A stretch of DNA of 55,161 bases from Fibrobacter sp. (GCA_016295375.1 JAEDLI010000002.1:1-55161), one strand, 5' to 3'. Positions 41,174-50,386 are shown, counted from the stretch's first letter. Notes: generated by a model not told the origin, from the sequence alone. Program-made: numbers and translations.

Positions 41174-41926
41174 CTACGGACTACGCAGGGGCTCCTTAAA
41201 TCGTCCGTCTGGCAGCCCCTGCTTTTTTCGTTCATTTAGCAAGGCTTCGACGGCATTCGCGTCAGAAGGCACATCCACAGAAATGCTCTCATAGGGACTC
41301 TGGACCATACGGATAGGGCGTATACCCATAATCCGCATCTGCTCCAGGGAGCGTTCCAGTTCAAGCTTACTCTGGGACAAAGAAGTAAATTCATCGCGGG
41401 ACTTGCGGGAATAGGCGTAGATTCCCTGGTGCTGGAACCACCGGCCAGCTTCGCCTGCAGGAATTTCCCGGCGAAAGTCAACGGCAAAACCGTCCTTGAC
41501 CAAGACCTTCACCACAGTCTTCAGGGGAACGTCTTCTGGCTTAAGCGGGCAGGCCACTGTCACCCAGCAGTCCGGGTTTTCAGCAAAAGTCCGGGCGACA
41601 TCCCACAAGACCGAAGGCTCTACCAAGGGTTCGTCCCCCTGCAGATTCACCACCAGGTCAAGGTCCAGGGCGCGGGCGGCCTCCGCCACCCGGTCAGAAC
41701 CGGTAGCCGCCTCTCCCGTCAACAAGAATTCGAAACCGGCACGGGAAACCACCTCGGCAATCTCGTCGCTGTCGGTAGCACAGACGATGCGGTCAAAGCA
41801 TTCTGCAAGGGCCGCTCGCTCCAAAGTGCGGACAATCATCTCCTTACCGCACAACTTGAAAAGCGGCTTCCCGGGAAACCGGGAAGACCCCATGCGGGCA
41901 GGAACAATACAGGAGACAGGAGGCAT
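41174..41926 (-). CDS. kdsB: CMP-Kdo synthetase
   Basis: 250 aa. It activates Kdo with CTP for lipopolysaccharide core synthesis. Visible: IVPARMGSSRFPGKPL (nucleotide site), ATDSDEIAEV, TGEAATGSDRVAEAA and LVVNLQGDEPLVEP. Full length. It precedes the comEA-like gene with 9 bp between the stop and the next ATG. Confidence 0.95.
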   Translation of the reverse strand: MPPVSCIVPARMGSSRFPGKPLFKLCGKEMIVRTLERAALAECFDRIVCATDSDEIAEVVSRAGFEFLLTGEAATGSDRVAEAARALDLDLVVNLQGDEPLVEPSVLWDVARTFAENPDCWVTVACPLKPEDVPLKTVVKVLVKDGFAVDFRREIPAGEAGRWFQHQGIYAYSRKSRDEFTSLSQSKLELERSLEQMRIMGIRPIRMVQSPYESISVDVPSDANAVEALLNERKKQGLPDGRFKEPLRSP

Positions 41927-41946
41927 AATCCAGGCAAAGGAGGCTT

Positions 41947-42234
41947 CTAGCCGCCAATGACCTTGGGAATGGCGAAGTGGTCGTTTTCCACCGCCGGCGC
42001 ATTTGCAAAAGCCTGCTCCAGGGTGAATCCCTGTACAGGTACGTCTTCGCGAAGAACCGTCTCGCCAGTTTCGACGGCGGTCATAGGTTCTACATTGGAA
42101 AGGTCCAGGGCCTTCAACGCTTCCAGATGATTGAGCATCTTGTCCAGGTGGCCCTTGACGGCAGGAATTTCCTCTTCGGAAATGCTCAGGCGGGACAATT
42201 TGGCCAATTTCAGGACTTCATCATTTTCAAGCAT
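41947..42234 (-). CDS. gatC: Asp-tRNA(Asn)/Glu-tRNA(Gln) amidotransferase subunit C
   Basis: 95 aa from the ATG at 42234, after GGAGAG; a TTG four codons earlier is possible. It shows the small-subunit pattern: VLKLAKLSRLSISEEEIP, HLDKMLNHLEALKALDLSNVEPM, VLREDVP and the C-terminal FAIPKVIGG. It stabilises GatA with GatB. A TATATTAC box lies about 30 bp upstream. It is separated from gatA (24759) on the opposite strand. Confidence 0.93.
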   Translation of the reverse strand: MLENDEVLKLAKLSRLSISEEEIPAVKGHLDKMLNHLEALKALDLSNVEPMTAVETGETVLREDVPVQGFTLEQAFANAPAVENDHFAIPKVIGG

Positions 42235-42289
42235 AGAACTCTCCAATCTTTACGAGGGGTAATATAGAAAATTTTGGAATGAAAGGCAA

Positions 42290-42346
42290 ATGAGTTGCGA
42301 GTTGTGAGTTGTGAGTTATGGGTTGCGAGTTGTGAGGTGTGAAATT
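42290..42346. repeat. GAGTTGTG word chain
   Basis: Seven or so degenerate 8 bp words (GAGTTGCGAGTTGTGAGTTG and on). Between gatC and uvrD. Confidence 0.55.
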
Positions 42347-42357
42347 AGTCCATTTTC

Positions 42358-42382
42358 GTCATGTTCGCGAAAGCGAACATCT
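42358..42382 (-). repeat. ATGAC-family palindrome
   Basis: Minus strand AGATGTTCGC, loop TTTC, GCGAACATGAC; compensatory counterpart of the copies at 13201 and 27483. Confidence 0.7.
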
Positions 42383-42399
42383 GCTTGCATCCCTCAAGC

Positions 42400-42448
42400 G
42401 GATCCTCGCCTTGATTCGACTTCGCTCACCACAGGTCGCGAGGATGAC
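42400..42448 (+). repeat. ATGAC-family palindrome
   Basis: GGATCCTCGCC...GTCGCGAGGATGAC, with a long loop containing TTCGACTTCGCTCACC. Confidence 0.6.
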
Positions 42449-42462
42449 AACTCTTGAGACCG

Positions 42463-42509
42463 GCTATCCTAACCACTAATCACTAAACCCTAGCCCCTAT
42501 CCCCTACCC
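42463..42509. repeat. CTAACCACTA / CCCTAGCCCCTA word chain
   Basis: Runs of CTATCCTAACCACTAATCAC and CCCTAGCCCCTATCCCCTAC, ending at the uvrD stop codon. Confidence 0.5.
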
Positions 42510-44978
42510 CACCACCTGCAGGGCGGCATATTTCAAGATAATGGTACGCAGGTTTCCATCGCCAAAACGAACATCTACGCGGGCGTTGTCCCCTTCGCCG
42601 TAACAGCGGATAACAGTCCCGACTCCGTACTTGATGTGCCGCACCTTTGCTCCTGAATGGAAAGGATTCTCGCTGTACTCGTCATAGACAATTCGCGGGC
42701 CCGACGTATCCACAGACTGAGTGGTCGGCGCCACCTTTATGGGATTGCGATAGACGATACGCCGGTCGTTCTTGCGGACCGAATCCGGAACGGAACTCCT
42801 GGAGCTGCCGAACCGAGACCCGCCCGAAAATCCCGACGAGCCCGAGCTAGATGTTCCGGAGCCAAAGCTCCGGTTGCGAACAAAAGACGGAGCACTGTTG
42901 TAACGGGGCTTTTCGGGAGCATCAGGTGCCCAGCCCGAAAAGGCGGGCCGTTCATCTATGCAGGGCGTAAATTCCACGACAGAAGGATCCAGTTCCTTCA
43001 AGAAACGGGACGGCGCAAAAGGCCGGATAGTTCCCTGGAAAAAGCGACGTTCCGCATGGTACAGGTAAAGCTTCTTTTCGGCACGGGTACAGCCTACGTA
43101 GAACAGGCGGCGTTCCTCTTCAAGCTGGTCGTTGGCCTCCTTGACGCTCAGCATGGAACTTTCCCGAATCAGCGGGAAAATGCCATCGTCACAGCCGGCA
43201 ATGTGCACCGTATTGAACTCTAGGCCCTTCGCCATGTGGATGGTCATAAGAGTTACATGGCCCTTGGAATCGTCCACCTTCTTGTCGGCATCGGTCAAGA
43301 GGGAAATGTCCTGCAAGAAGGCGTCTAACGTGGCCCCCGGATGTTCCTCGTCGAATTCACGGATGGCGTTGATCATTTCATCGACGTTACCAATCCGTTC
43401 GTCTGCAGAAAGCTCGTCGTCTTTCCGCAAGAATTCCTTGTAGGCGACATCGTTTACAATCCGTTCTGCCAGGAGCGGAAGCGGAGTCTCTCCGGCGGCC
43501 ACCAGTTCTTTCCAGGACTGGACCAAGTCCACAAAGCCTTTCAGCTTGGGAGCGGAACGGGACACTCCGCTAGCCTCGGCCACAAGCATCTGCCAGAAGG
43601 TCCCTTCGCCGTTTCGAACGCGGGCAAGGACATTTTCTACCGAAGTCTTGCCGATGGCACGGGGCGGCGTGTTGATGACCCGCAGGTGGGCGGCGTCATC
43701 CTTTTCATTTGAAAGAAGACGCAAATACGAAAGGATATCCCGGACTTCCTTGCGGTCCCAGAACCGCGTGCCCCCAAAAATCACTGAAGGAATGCGGTTG
43801 TCATTCAGGGCCTTTTCTATCACGCGGGACTGGGCATTGGTGCGGTAAAACACCGCCGTCTTGGAGTAATTCGCCTCGCCCGCCACGGCAATCAAATCCG
43901 CTATCTGCTGGGCTTCGCTGCGGTCGTCCATCGTGTGCCGTACCCGAATGGGGTCGCCGGCTTCTTCCTTGGAATACACTACTTTCTGCATTTCCAGGGG
44001 GCGCACGTTGTGGGCAATTACGGAGCCCGCCCCCTTCACGATATTCGACGTAGAGCGGTAGTTCCGTTCCAACTTGACGATAGTCACCGGGGCAAAATCC
44101 CTATGAAAATTGCGGATAATCTTGATATTCGCTCCGCGCCAGCCGTAAATGCTCTGGTCGTCGTCGCCCACCACCGTCACGTTCTTTTGCTCGTTAATGA
44201 GCAACTTCAAAAGCTCATACTGCACGTCATTGGTATCTTGATATTCATCTACCACCACGTACTTGTAGCGTTCCGCCAGCTGGTCTGCCAAGTGGGGTAC
44301 TTTCTGGAGCATGAGCACCGTATTGAACAGCAGGTCATCAAAGTCCATGGCGTTGGATTCCTTGAGGCGCTTCTGGTATTCCACGTAAAGTCTTGCCATT
44401 CTCTCCTGGTCGGCAAATTCAGAGCGCATCATGGCGATTTCCGGCGTCTGCAAAACAGCTTCGCCGTTGGTATATAGAATGGTGTTCTTGTATCGAGAAA
44501 TGGCTCCGTGAAGTTTTTTTACTTCGGACGCATCGTAATTTTCGCCCAGTTCTTCCTTGAGGATTTCTTTCAGAATCCGTTTCTGGTCATCGTCGTCATA
44601 GATGGAGAAATTGTTGTCGTACCAGGAGCCGCCCATGGCGTGAATCACAAAATCTTTGGTTAGGCAAAGCCTCAAAAGTTTCAGGCACACGGAATGGAAC
44701 GTGCCCATCCAGTTGAAAGCCAGGCGGACCTGCAAAAGCTTCTGGATACGCTCTTTCATTTCGCGGGCGGCCTTGTTGGTAAACGTCACCGCCAGAATCC
44801 GGTCCGCCTCCACCTGATGGAACGACACCAGATGGGCAATCTTGTAGGTGATGGCACGCGTCTTGCCCGAACCCGCCCCGGCCAAAATCAGCATAGGGCC
44901 GTCAATCTTCTTGGCAGCCGCCGCCTGTTCCGGGTTCAGTTCCTTGTCTAAAACACTACCATCAACAATATTAGCCAT
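42504..44978 (-). CDS. pcrA: UvrD/PcrA superfamily-1 DNA helicase
   Basis: 824 aa. Motif I AGAGSGKTRAI (residues 33-43), motif II VVVDEYQDTND, motif III DDQSIYGWRGA, motif IV LERNYRST, motif V VTLMTIHMAKGLEF, motif VI RRLFYVGCTRA. C-terminal ~100 residues are Ser/Gly-rich, then a Tudor-like KVRHIKYGVGTVI segment that binds RNA polymerase in PcrA/UvrD. Full length and intact; works in repair and replication-conflict removal. A TATATTGC box about 30 bp upstream is the likely promoter. Confidence 0.93.
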   Translation of the reverse strand: MANIVDGSVLDKELNPEQAAAAKKIDGPMLILAGAGSGKTRAITYKIAHLVSFHQVEADRILAVTFTNKAAREMKERIQKLLQVRLAFNWMGTFHSVCLKLLRLCLTKDFVIHAMGGSWYDNNFSIYDDDDQKRILKEILKEELGENYDASEVKKLHGAISRYKNTILYTNGEAVLQTPEIAMMRSEFADQERMARLYVEYQKRLKESNAMDFDDLLFNTVLMLQKVPHLADQLAERYKYVVVDEYQDTNDVQYELLKLLINEQKNVTVVGDDDQSIYGWRGANIKIIRNFHRDFAPVTIVKLERNYRSTSNIVKGAGSVIAHNVRPLEMQKVVYSKEEAGDPIRVRHTMDDRSEAQQIADLIAVAGEANYSKTAVFYRTNAQSRVIEKALNDNRIPSVIFGGTRFWDRKEVRDILSYLRLLSNEKDDAAHLRVINTPPRAIGKTSVENVLARVRNGEGTFWQMLVAEASGVSRSAPKLKGFVDLVQSWKELVAAGETPLPLLAERIVNDVAYKEFLRKDDELSADERIGNVDEMINAIREFDEEHPGATLDAFLQDISLLTDADKKVDDSKGHVTLMTIHMAKGLEFNTVHIAGCDDGIFPLIRESSMLSVKEANDQLEEERRLFYVGCTRAEKKLYLYHAERRFFQGTIRPFAPSRFLKELDPSVVEFTPCIDERPAFSGWAPDAPEKPRYNSAPSFVRNRSFGSGTSSSGSSGFSGGSRFGSSRSSVPDSVRKNDRRIVYRNPIKVAPTTQSVDTSGPRIVYDEYSENPFHSGAKVRHIKYGVGTVIRCYGEGDNARVDVRFGDGNLRTIILKYAALQVVG

Positions 44979-45039
44979 CTAAAGCCCCTGATTCTACACA
45001 AATGTGCAATATAGAAATTTTTCCCATCTATCGGGGAAA

Positions 45040-45082
45040 CAAAAAAAAGAATTAAAAATGAAACAGGTCATTTTTAATTCTT
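45040..45082 (-). terminator. pilB terminator
   Basis: A perfect 14 bp stem (AAGAATTAAAAATG at 45047-45060 with its complement at 45069-45082), followed on the minus strand by a T run. Confidence 0.85.
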
Positions 45083-45107
45083 CTTTCTTAATATTTCATT
45101 TATCTGA

Positions 45108-47042
45108 TTAATCGTCGGCAGCGGAGGCACCCACCGCCTGTTCCAGCGTGGTGTGACCGTCCAAGGCCTTCTGGATACCGTCCATACGGAGCGTAATCAT
45201 GTCGCATTCCTGCATGGCGGCACGCTTGATGACGTCACCGGAGGAACGCTTGATAATCAGGTTACGCACGGTTTCGTTGGGCACCAGGAACTCGTAGATA
45301 CCGCAACGGCCCTTGTAGCCCGAACCGTCGCACTTTTCACAACCCTTGCCGTGGTAGAACTGCATGTCGGGAGACAGGTGGAGTTCTTCGCGGAGGGACG
45401 GAGATATTTCTACAGGTTCTTTGCAGTACTTGCAGATGCGGCGCACCAGACGCTGGGCAAGCACGCCCTTGATAGCGGTGGACACCAAGAAGGGTTCCAG
45501 ACCCATTTCCAGCAGACGGGGGAATGCACCGGCAGCATCGTTGGTATGGAGCGTACTAAAGACCAGGTGACCCGTCAGAGCAGCTTCAATAGCCATGGAC
45601 GACGTCTCCTGGTCACGCATTTCACCGATCATAATCACATCCGGGTCCTGACGGAGCAGGGCGCGAATGCCCGCCGCAAAGGTAAAGCCTGCGGCGTTGT
45701 TGATTTGACCTTGGTTCACACCGTCAATATTAAGTTCCACAGGGTCTTCCATCGTAGAGATGTTGATGGTGGAATCCAGAATTTCTCGAATAGAAGCGTA
45801 AAGCGTCGTAGACTTACCGGAACCCGTAGGACCGGTCACAAGCACAATGCCGTTAGGAGCGTTAATGGCATCAATAAACTGTTTAAGAACACGGGGGTCA
45901 AAGCCCATGTCCTTCAAGGGGAACTGACCCGAGTTCGGGTCCAAGATACGCATAACGATCTTTTCACAAACACCGCGCTTACGGAGTGAAATCGGGAAAG
46001 AGCTCACACGAAGGTCCACCTCGGAGCCCTTGTAACGCACCGTGAAACGACCGTCCAAGGGTTTACGCTTTTCAGCGATGTCCATCTTGGAAAGAAGCTT
46101 GATACGGGAAAGAATCTGAGGCATCAAGCGGGCAGGAATGGGAGACATGACCTGCAGATCGCCGTCAATACGGTAGCGGAGCTTGAGGAATGTCTCCTGG
46201 GGTTCCAGGTGAATATCGGATGCGTGACGGGCAATGGCTTCGTGAATCAGCGTAGTCACGATTCGCACCACCTGGCGGCCTTCTTCGTCGGTCAGTTCCG
46301 GTTCGTCGTTACCGCCCTGACCCCGTTCCACGGTTTCCAGTTCTTCGCCGTCCTTGGTCTCGCCAATCAACTCCGCCAAGGATTCTTCGGAAGTGCTACG
46401 CCCCGCGAACACGCGGTCGATAGTCTTGACCACATCTGCGTCGGAGGCCATGACGATGTCCACTTCCATCTTTACCTTGAACTTCACGATGTTGATCACA
46501 CGCATGTTGGTGGGATCAGTCATCGCGATGGTCAGGGCTTCACGCTGGACACGGCGGTCATCTTCGCCCTTGGAAACAAACAGGGGCACCACCTTGTAAG
46601 TCCTGCACAAGTCTTCGGGCAAGTAGGTGTAGGCCTCGGGGTCGATAGCAAAATTTTCAAGCCTTACATAGGGAACTTCGAACTGCTTGGAGAGAATCTC
46701 CACCAGGCGTTCTTCGGGCATGAACTTCAAGTCCACCAAAGTACGGCCAAGGCGCTTGCCGGTCTTCTTCTGCTCTTCCAGAGCCTGGTCCAGCTGGTCC
46801 TGGGTGATGTACTTCTGGGCGAGCAACATCTCGCCGATACGCATCTTGGTAGTGGACTGCATCTGCACGCCCAAGATGCTAGTAAGAGTGTCTTCGCTGA
46901 CCATGCCCAGGCGAATGAGAATCTTCGCCAGAGAGATTCCGGTACGCTTGTGTTCCGAGGTGGCATGAGCCAGCTGGTCTTCGTCCAGGACACCCTGACG
47001 AATTAGCAATTGGCCCAAGTTCATTTTTGTGTTACTTATCAT
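45108..47042 (-). CDS. pilB: PilB/GspE-type assembly ATPase with tandem MshEN-like N-domains
   Basis: 644 aa from the ATG that overlaps the thiL stop (ATGA); an ATG at 47024 and a TTG at 47054 are alternatives. Walker A GPTGSGKST near 404-412, Walker B DPDVIMIGEMRD, and zinc motifs CKYC and CEKC are all present, so it is an extension motor, not PilT. Two tandem N-terminal domains (MNLGQLLIRQ..., MRIGEMLLAQ...) have the MshEN layout. The second carries RLGRTLVDLKFMPEERL...LSKQ, close to the c-di-GMP-binding consensus. It probably powers the same pilus as pilM/pilN. Confidence 0.88.
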   Translation of the reverse strand: MISNTKMNLGQLLIRQGVLDEDQLAHATSEHKRTGISLAKILIRLGMVSEDTLTSILGVQMQSTTKMRIGEMLLAQKYITQDQLDQALEEQKKTGKRLGRTLVDLKFMPEERLVEILSKQFEVPYVRLENFAIDPEAYTYLPEDLCRTYKVVPLFVSKGEDDRRVQREALTIAMTDPTNMRVINIVKFKVKMEVDIVMASDADVVKTIDRVFAGRSTSEESLAELIGETKDGEELETVERGQGGNDEPELTDEEGRQVVRIVTTLIHEAIARHASDIHLEPQETFLKLRYRIDGDLQVMSPIPARLMPQILSRIKLLSKMDIAEKRKPLDGRFTVRYKGSEVDLRVSSFPISLRKRGVCEKIVMRILDPNSGQFPLKDMGFDPRVLKQFIDAINAPNGIVLVTGPTGSGKSTTLYASIREILDSTINISTMEDPVELNIDGVNQGQINNAAGFTFAAGIRALLRQDPDVIMIGEMRDQETSSMAIEAALTGHLVFSTLHTNDAAGAFPRLLEMGLEPFLVSTAIKGVLAQRLVRRICKYCKEPVEISPSLREELHLSPDMQFYHGKGCEKCDGSGYKGRCGIYEFLVPNETVRNLIIKRSSGDVIKRAAMQECDMITLRMDGIQKALDGHTTLEQAVGASAADD

Positions 47043-48016
47043 AAATGCGACCAAGCCTGAGCTTTAACAATCTTCTTTTTCCCCTCTTCAAGCATGTAGA
47101 CGCCGGTTCCTTCTTGAACAGTGCCAATCTCGTATACCCCGTCGGGGAAACCTTTTACTGAAAATATATCATTTTTGGCAGAAACGGTAAATAAAAGCAC
47201 GTATTCTTCACCGCCATCCATCACACAATCCATAGGATTTAGGCCATATCGGCTGCACATTTCCGAAACCCGAGGGTCTACAGGAATCCGATTGGCCTCC
47301 ACCACCAAGGAAACTCCCGACGACAAGGACAAATGGTTCAGCTCCGAAGAAAGGCCGTCACTGATGTCCAAAGCACCGCGGCAAACGCCCGTAGAGGCAA
47401 GACGTGCGCCGAGATCTTCTCGGATAGAGGGGCTCAAGTGGTACTGAATCAGGTCCTGAAATTCCTCGAAACCGGCGGGGCGGTTCTGCAACAGCCAGAG
47501 CCCTGCGGCCGAGCGGCCGAGAGTTTCCGAGACGAACAGCCTGTCGCCCGCCGTAGCGCCACTCCGGAGCAGGCGGGTAGGCGACACCTGTTCGCCTATG
47601 AGAGTCGTAGAGAACATCCCCACTTCGCCGGAAACGGTATCGCCCCCGATAAGGGCGATGTTCCTTTTGGCAAATCCTTCAGCCACCGCAGCGGACACCC
47701 GACGCACCGTGTCTTCGCTCCAACTTTTACCGACGCACAGGCCGAACAGGGCCAGCCGTGGCCTGCCTCCCATGGCCGAAATGTCCGAGACGTTGGAAAC
47801 GATGTGCTTTTCCACGGCCTGTTCCGGCGTGGACCAGTCCAGGCGGAAGTGTGTCCCTTCTACGGACAGATCCTTGGTGGCAAGCCAACCGTCAAACTCG
47901 GCGGAATCGTCGCCTACGGGGAGCCAGTCCCGAAACTCGGGGGCACCTTTTTTTAAGGGCAACGACTTCTCCAGGATGCCGTTTATCAGTTTGAATTCGC
48001 CTAGGTCGGGAAACAT
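47039..48016 (-). CDS. thiL: thiamine-monophosphate kinase
   Basis: 325 aa. It phosphorylates thiamine phosphate to the diphosphate cofactor. Visible: N-terminal GEFKLINGILEKS, VGDDSAEFDG (metal/ATP site), STPEQAVEKHIVSNVSDISAMGG, GGDTVSG, and ALDISDGLSSELNHLS. Stop overlaps pilB by four bases, an odd coupling of vitamin and pilus genes. Confidence 0.93.
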   Translation of the reverse strand: MFPDLGEFKLINGILEKSLPLKKGAPEFRDWLPVGDDSAEFDGWLATKDLSVEGTHFRLDWSTPEQAVEKHIVSNVSDISAMGGRPRLALFGLCVGKSWSEDTVRRVSAAVAEGFAKRNIALIGGDTVSGEVGMFSTTLIGEQVSPTRLLRSGATAGDRLFVSETLGRSAAGLWLLQNRPAGFEEFQDLIQYHLSPSIREDLGARLASTGVCRGALDISDGLSSELNHLSLSSGVSLVVEANRIPVDPRVSEMCSRYGLNPMDCVMDGGEEYVLLFTVSAKNDIFSVKGFPDGVYEIGTVQEGTGVYMLEEGKKKIVKAQAWSHL

Positions 48017-48126
48017 GTGCGTTAATTGTTGATTAGTGTTTGATATGTTTTTCCTATCTCAAAAATAATAGATTTCTCTCCAAAATTGCCTTTTTTACAC
48101 CTAAAAAAGGGCTTTCAATCTTTCTA

Positions 48127-48134
48127 TACTTTAA
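48127..48134 (+). promoter_or_regulatory. TAnnTT-type box before 48138 gene
   Basis: TACTTTAA three bases before the GTG start; weaker match to the -7 pattern. Confidence 0.3.
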
Positions 48135-48137
48135 CCC

Positions 48138-48557
48138 GTGGGACACATATTCTTCATAGCCCCTTCTTCACCGGGCAGCTTGGACCGCCTGAGCCAGTGG
48201 ACTCTCCGCTGGCTTCTGGAAAATGACGTAGCCGAAGATTCCACCATGTACACCTGCAACACCATCGAAGAAGCGGCAAACATCCTGGAGACGGCGCTCA
48301 TTACGGGAGATTCCCCGGCGCTTATCATCTTCGACCACGCCGACAGGCCCACCGACATGAACATCGCCTTCAGCAAGAGGCTCCGCAACAGCATTCCCGA
48401 ATCCTGGATTGTGGAAATTGTCCCGGATACCATGCCCATCGAAAAAGAAGATGAGGGGTTGTACTGGATACGCAGGCCACTTACCGAAGACGAGTGGCGG
48501 GAGACCCTGGACCAGGTGCTGCGGAAGACCCCCACACCGCAGTGGGCAAATAGTTAA
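48138..48557 (+). CDS. hypothetical protein, receiver-like
   Basis: 139 aa from a GTG. The alternation of strands and helices (HIFFIAPSS, ALIIFDHADRPTD, SWIVEIVPDTMP) resembles a response-regulator receiver fold. The usual phospho-Asp site is not clear: an Asp sits in IFDHAD, but the Lys position is not obvious. No output domain. It may be a degenerate receiver or an unrelated alpha/beta protein. Divergent from thiL with a 121 bp gap that holds a GCCTTTTTT/AAAAAAGGGC hairpin. Confidence 0.55.
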   Translation: MGHIFFIAPSSPGSLDRLSQWTLRWLLENDVAEDSTMYTCNTIEEAANILETALITGDSPALIIFDHADRPTDMNIAFSKRLRNSIPESWIVEIVPDTMPIEKEDEGLYWIRRPLTEDEWRETLDQVLRKTPTPQWANS

Positions 48558-48584
48558 TTCGCCCTACGAGCGAATTAATAGTTC

Positions 48585-48662
48585 TGAGTTAAAAGTTACT
48601 AGTTACTAGAGACATTTGCCAAGAAGACTGGTAACTACTAACTAGTAACTAGTAACTATTTT
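48585..48662. repeat. GTTACTAG word chain with inverted second half
   Basis: AAAGTTACTAGTTACTAGAG near the left end and CTAGTAACTAGTAACTATTT at the right end are inverted copies, able to form a long hairpin around GACATTTGCCAAG. Confidence 0.65.
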
Positions 48663-48668
48663 TCCGAT

Positions 48669-49655
48669 ATGAGTTTGAAATTTAAGGGCGTCAGTTATTT
48701 CGGCGTGCGCACGCCAAGGCATACTCTTTCCGACATGCAAGACATCAAGGCGGCAGGTTTCAACGCCGTGCTCCACACCTGGAGCGAAGAAGACCAGCAA
48801 TATTACTACGACACCATGGCTGAAATTGTGGACCGGACCGCCGAGCTAGGTCTAACGGTCTATGTGAACCCCTGGGGAGTGGGCCGCGTATTCGGCGGAG
48901 AAGCCTATTCCGAACTGACCGCCCGCAATCACGACCTGTGCCAGGAGGCTCTGGACGGCAAGCCCAAGGTGGCCGCATGCCCCAACCATCCGGAATTTCG
49001 GGCCTACATGCATCGATGGATTGAATCCGTCTGTGCGACCAAAGTAAGCACCATCTTCTGGGATGAACCTCATTTTTACTTTGAGAAGGGCGGACTTAGC
49101 AACTGGAGTTGCAGGTGCGAAAAGTGCCGCAGGCTTTTCCGTACACGCTTCGGGTACGAGATGCCCACAGAACTCACCGAAGACGTGTTGAAGTTCCGCG
49201 AAGACAGCCTTATCGACTTCTTGAAAGAAATGACGGAAGATGTTCACGCTCGCGGTAAACGAAATTGCGTGTGCATGTTGCCACCCTGGTTCCCAGCAGG
49301 CCTCGACGACTGGGGCCGCGTGGCATCCATGGGCAGCGTAGATGAAATCGCCAGCGATCCTTACTGGGAACGGGGCGCCACCGAAGAATGGGTCCGGGAA
49401 AAGTACGCCGAGACCGCCCACAAACTCGTGACTGTCGCCGCCAAATACGGCAAGGCCGTGCAGATGTGGATTAAGGCCTACCAGATCGAAGCAGGGCGCG
49501 AAAACGACCTGGCCACCGCCGTAGCCGAAAGCCGCAAGGCTGGCATCGACAACATCTTCGCCTGGAGCTACCGCGGTACCGAGACCCTCAGCTGGCTAAA
49601 AAGCGAAGACCCGGACGAAGTCGCCCGGGTGTTTAGGAAATCTATAAGCGACTAG
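48669..49655 (+). CDS. TIM-barrel hypothetical protein, glycoside-hydrolase-like
   Basis: 328 aa, no signal peptide. Pattern of a (beta/alpha)8 barrel: GVSYFGVRTPRHTLSDMQDIKAAGFNAVLHTW at the start, LTVYVNPWGVG, STIFWDEPHFYF (a strand ending in Asp-Glu, a likely catalytic acid site), and FAWSYRGTETLSW near the end. A Cys-rich turn CRCEKCRRLF in the middle may bind a metal. I know no exact family; a cytoplasmic glycoside hydrolase or related enzyme is inferred. Confidence 0.6.
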   Translation: MSLKFKGVSYFGVRTPRHTLSDMQDIKAAGFNAVLHTWSEEDQQYYYDTMAEIVDRTAELGLTVYVNPWGVGRVFGGEAYSELTARNHDLCQEALDGKPKVAACPNHPEFRAYMHRWIESVCATKVSTIFWDEPHFYFEKGGLSNWSCRCEKCRRLFRTRFGYEMPTELTEDVLKFREDSLIDFLKEMTEDVHARGKRNCVCMLPPWFPAGLDDWGRVASMGSVDEIASDPYWERGATEEWVREKYAETAHKLVTVAAKYGKAVQMWIKAYQIEAGRENDLATAVAESRKAGIDNIFAWSYRGTETLSWLKSEDPDEVARVFRKSISD

Positions 49656-49745
49656 GGAGGGCACTGCCCTCCCTAAAACCCTCCCTACACGAAAGAATCC
49701 GCCCCAGAGTTTACGAATATCTCCGGTTGGCGGGTTCTGTCGTGG

Positions 49746-49772
49746 GCGCACCAAAGGTGCGCTTTGTTTTTT
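49746..49772 (+). terminator. terminator after the 48669 gene
   Basis: GCGCACC, AAA, GGTGCGC, then TTTGTTTTTT. Another hairpin, AGGGAGGGC/GCCCTCCCT, lies just upstream at 49654-49674. Confidence 0.8.
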
Positions 49773-49776
49773 AGAA

Positions 49777-50361
49777 CTACTTTGCGCGTTCCAGGTAAGA
49801 ACCGTCGCGAGTGTCCACGCGGATCTTGGTGTTGTTCTCGATGAACAGCGGGATCATCACCTTGGCGCCGGTTTCGAGAATGGCTTCACGCATCACGTTG
49901 CCGCTGGTGTTGCCCTGCACTGCCGGAGGAGCTTCCACTATCATCAGGTCAACGAAGGTAGGCGGAATCACTTCGATAGGAAGCGTTGCGCCAGACTTCG
50001 GGTCCTTCCACCAGGTCACTTCTACGGTAGCACCGTCCAGGAGCCAGACTTCGCAGCCGTTCAGAGCTTCCTTGGAAATTTCTTCGGTTTCCTGGGATTC
50101 GTTGTTCAAGAAATACCAAGTAGAACCGTCATTGTAGAGGTAGGTCATTTCGGTGAAGGTCACATCGGCTTCTTCCACCGTGTCACCGCTCTTCCAGGTG
50201 CGTTCCAGAGTGCGGCCAGTCACCAGGTTCTTGATACGAACACGGTTGAAGGCCTGGCCCTTACCCGGCTTCACGAACTGATTTTCGATGATTTCGTACG
50301 GCTGATCATCAACCATGATTTTAAGTTTCTTGCGGAATTCGTTGGTGCTTACAGTACCCAT
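49777..50361 (-). CDS. efp: elongation factor P
   Basis: 194 aa, three beta-domain EF-P that relieves ribosome stalling at proline runs. The loop tip KPGKGQA puts Lys at position 34, the residue that is beta-lysylated in EpmAB organisms. The C-terminal IPLFIENNTKIRVDTRDGSYLERA is standard. AGAGGA precedes the ATG. It diverges from epmB with 40 bp between start codons, so the two share a control region. Confidence 0.96.
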   Translation of the reverse strand: MGTVSTNEFRKKLKIMVDDQPYEIIENQFVKPGKGQAFNRVRIKNLVTGRTLERTWKSGDTVEEADVTFTEMTYLYNDGSTWYFLNNESQETEEISKEALNGCEVWLLDGATVEVTWWKDPKSGATLPIEVIPPTFVDLMIVEAPPAVQGNTSGNVMREAILETGAKVMIPLFIENNTKIRVDTRDGSYLERAK

Positions 50362-50386
50362 ATTATCCTCTTGTTGATTTTGAAGC

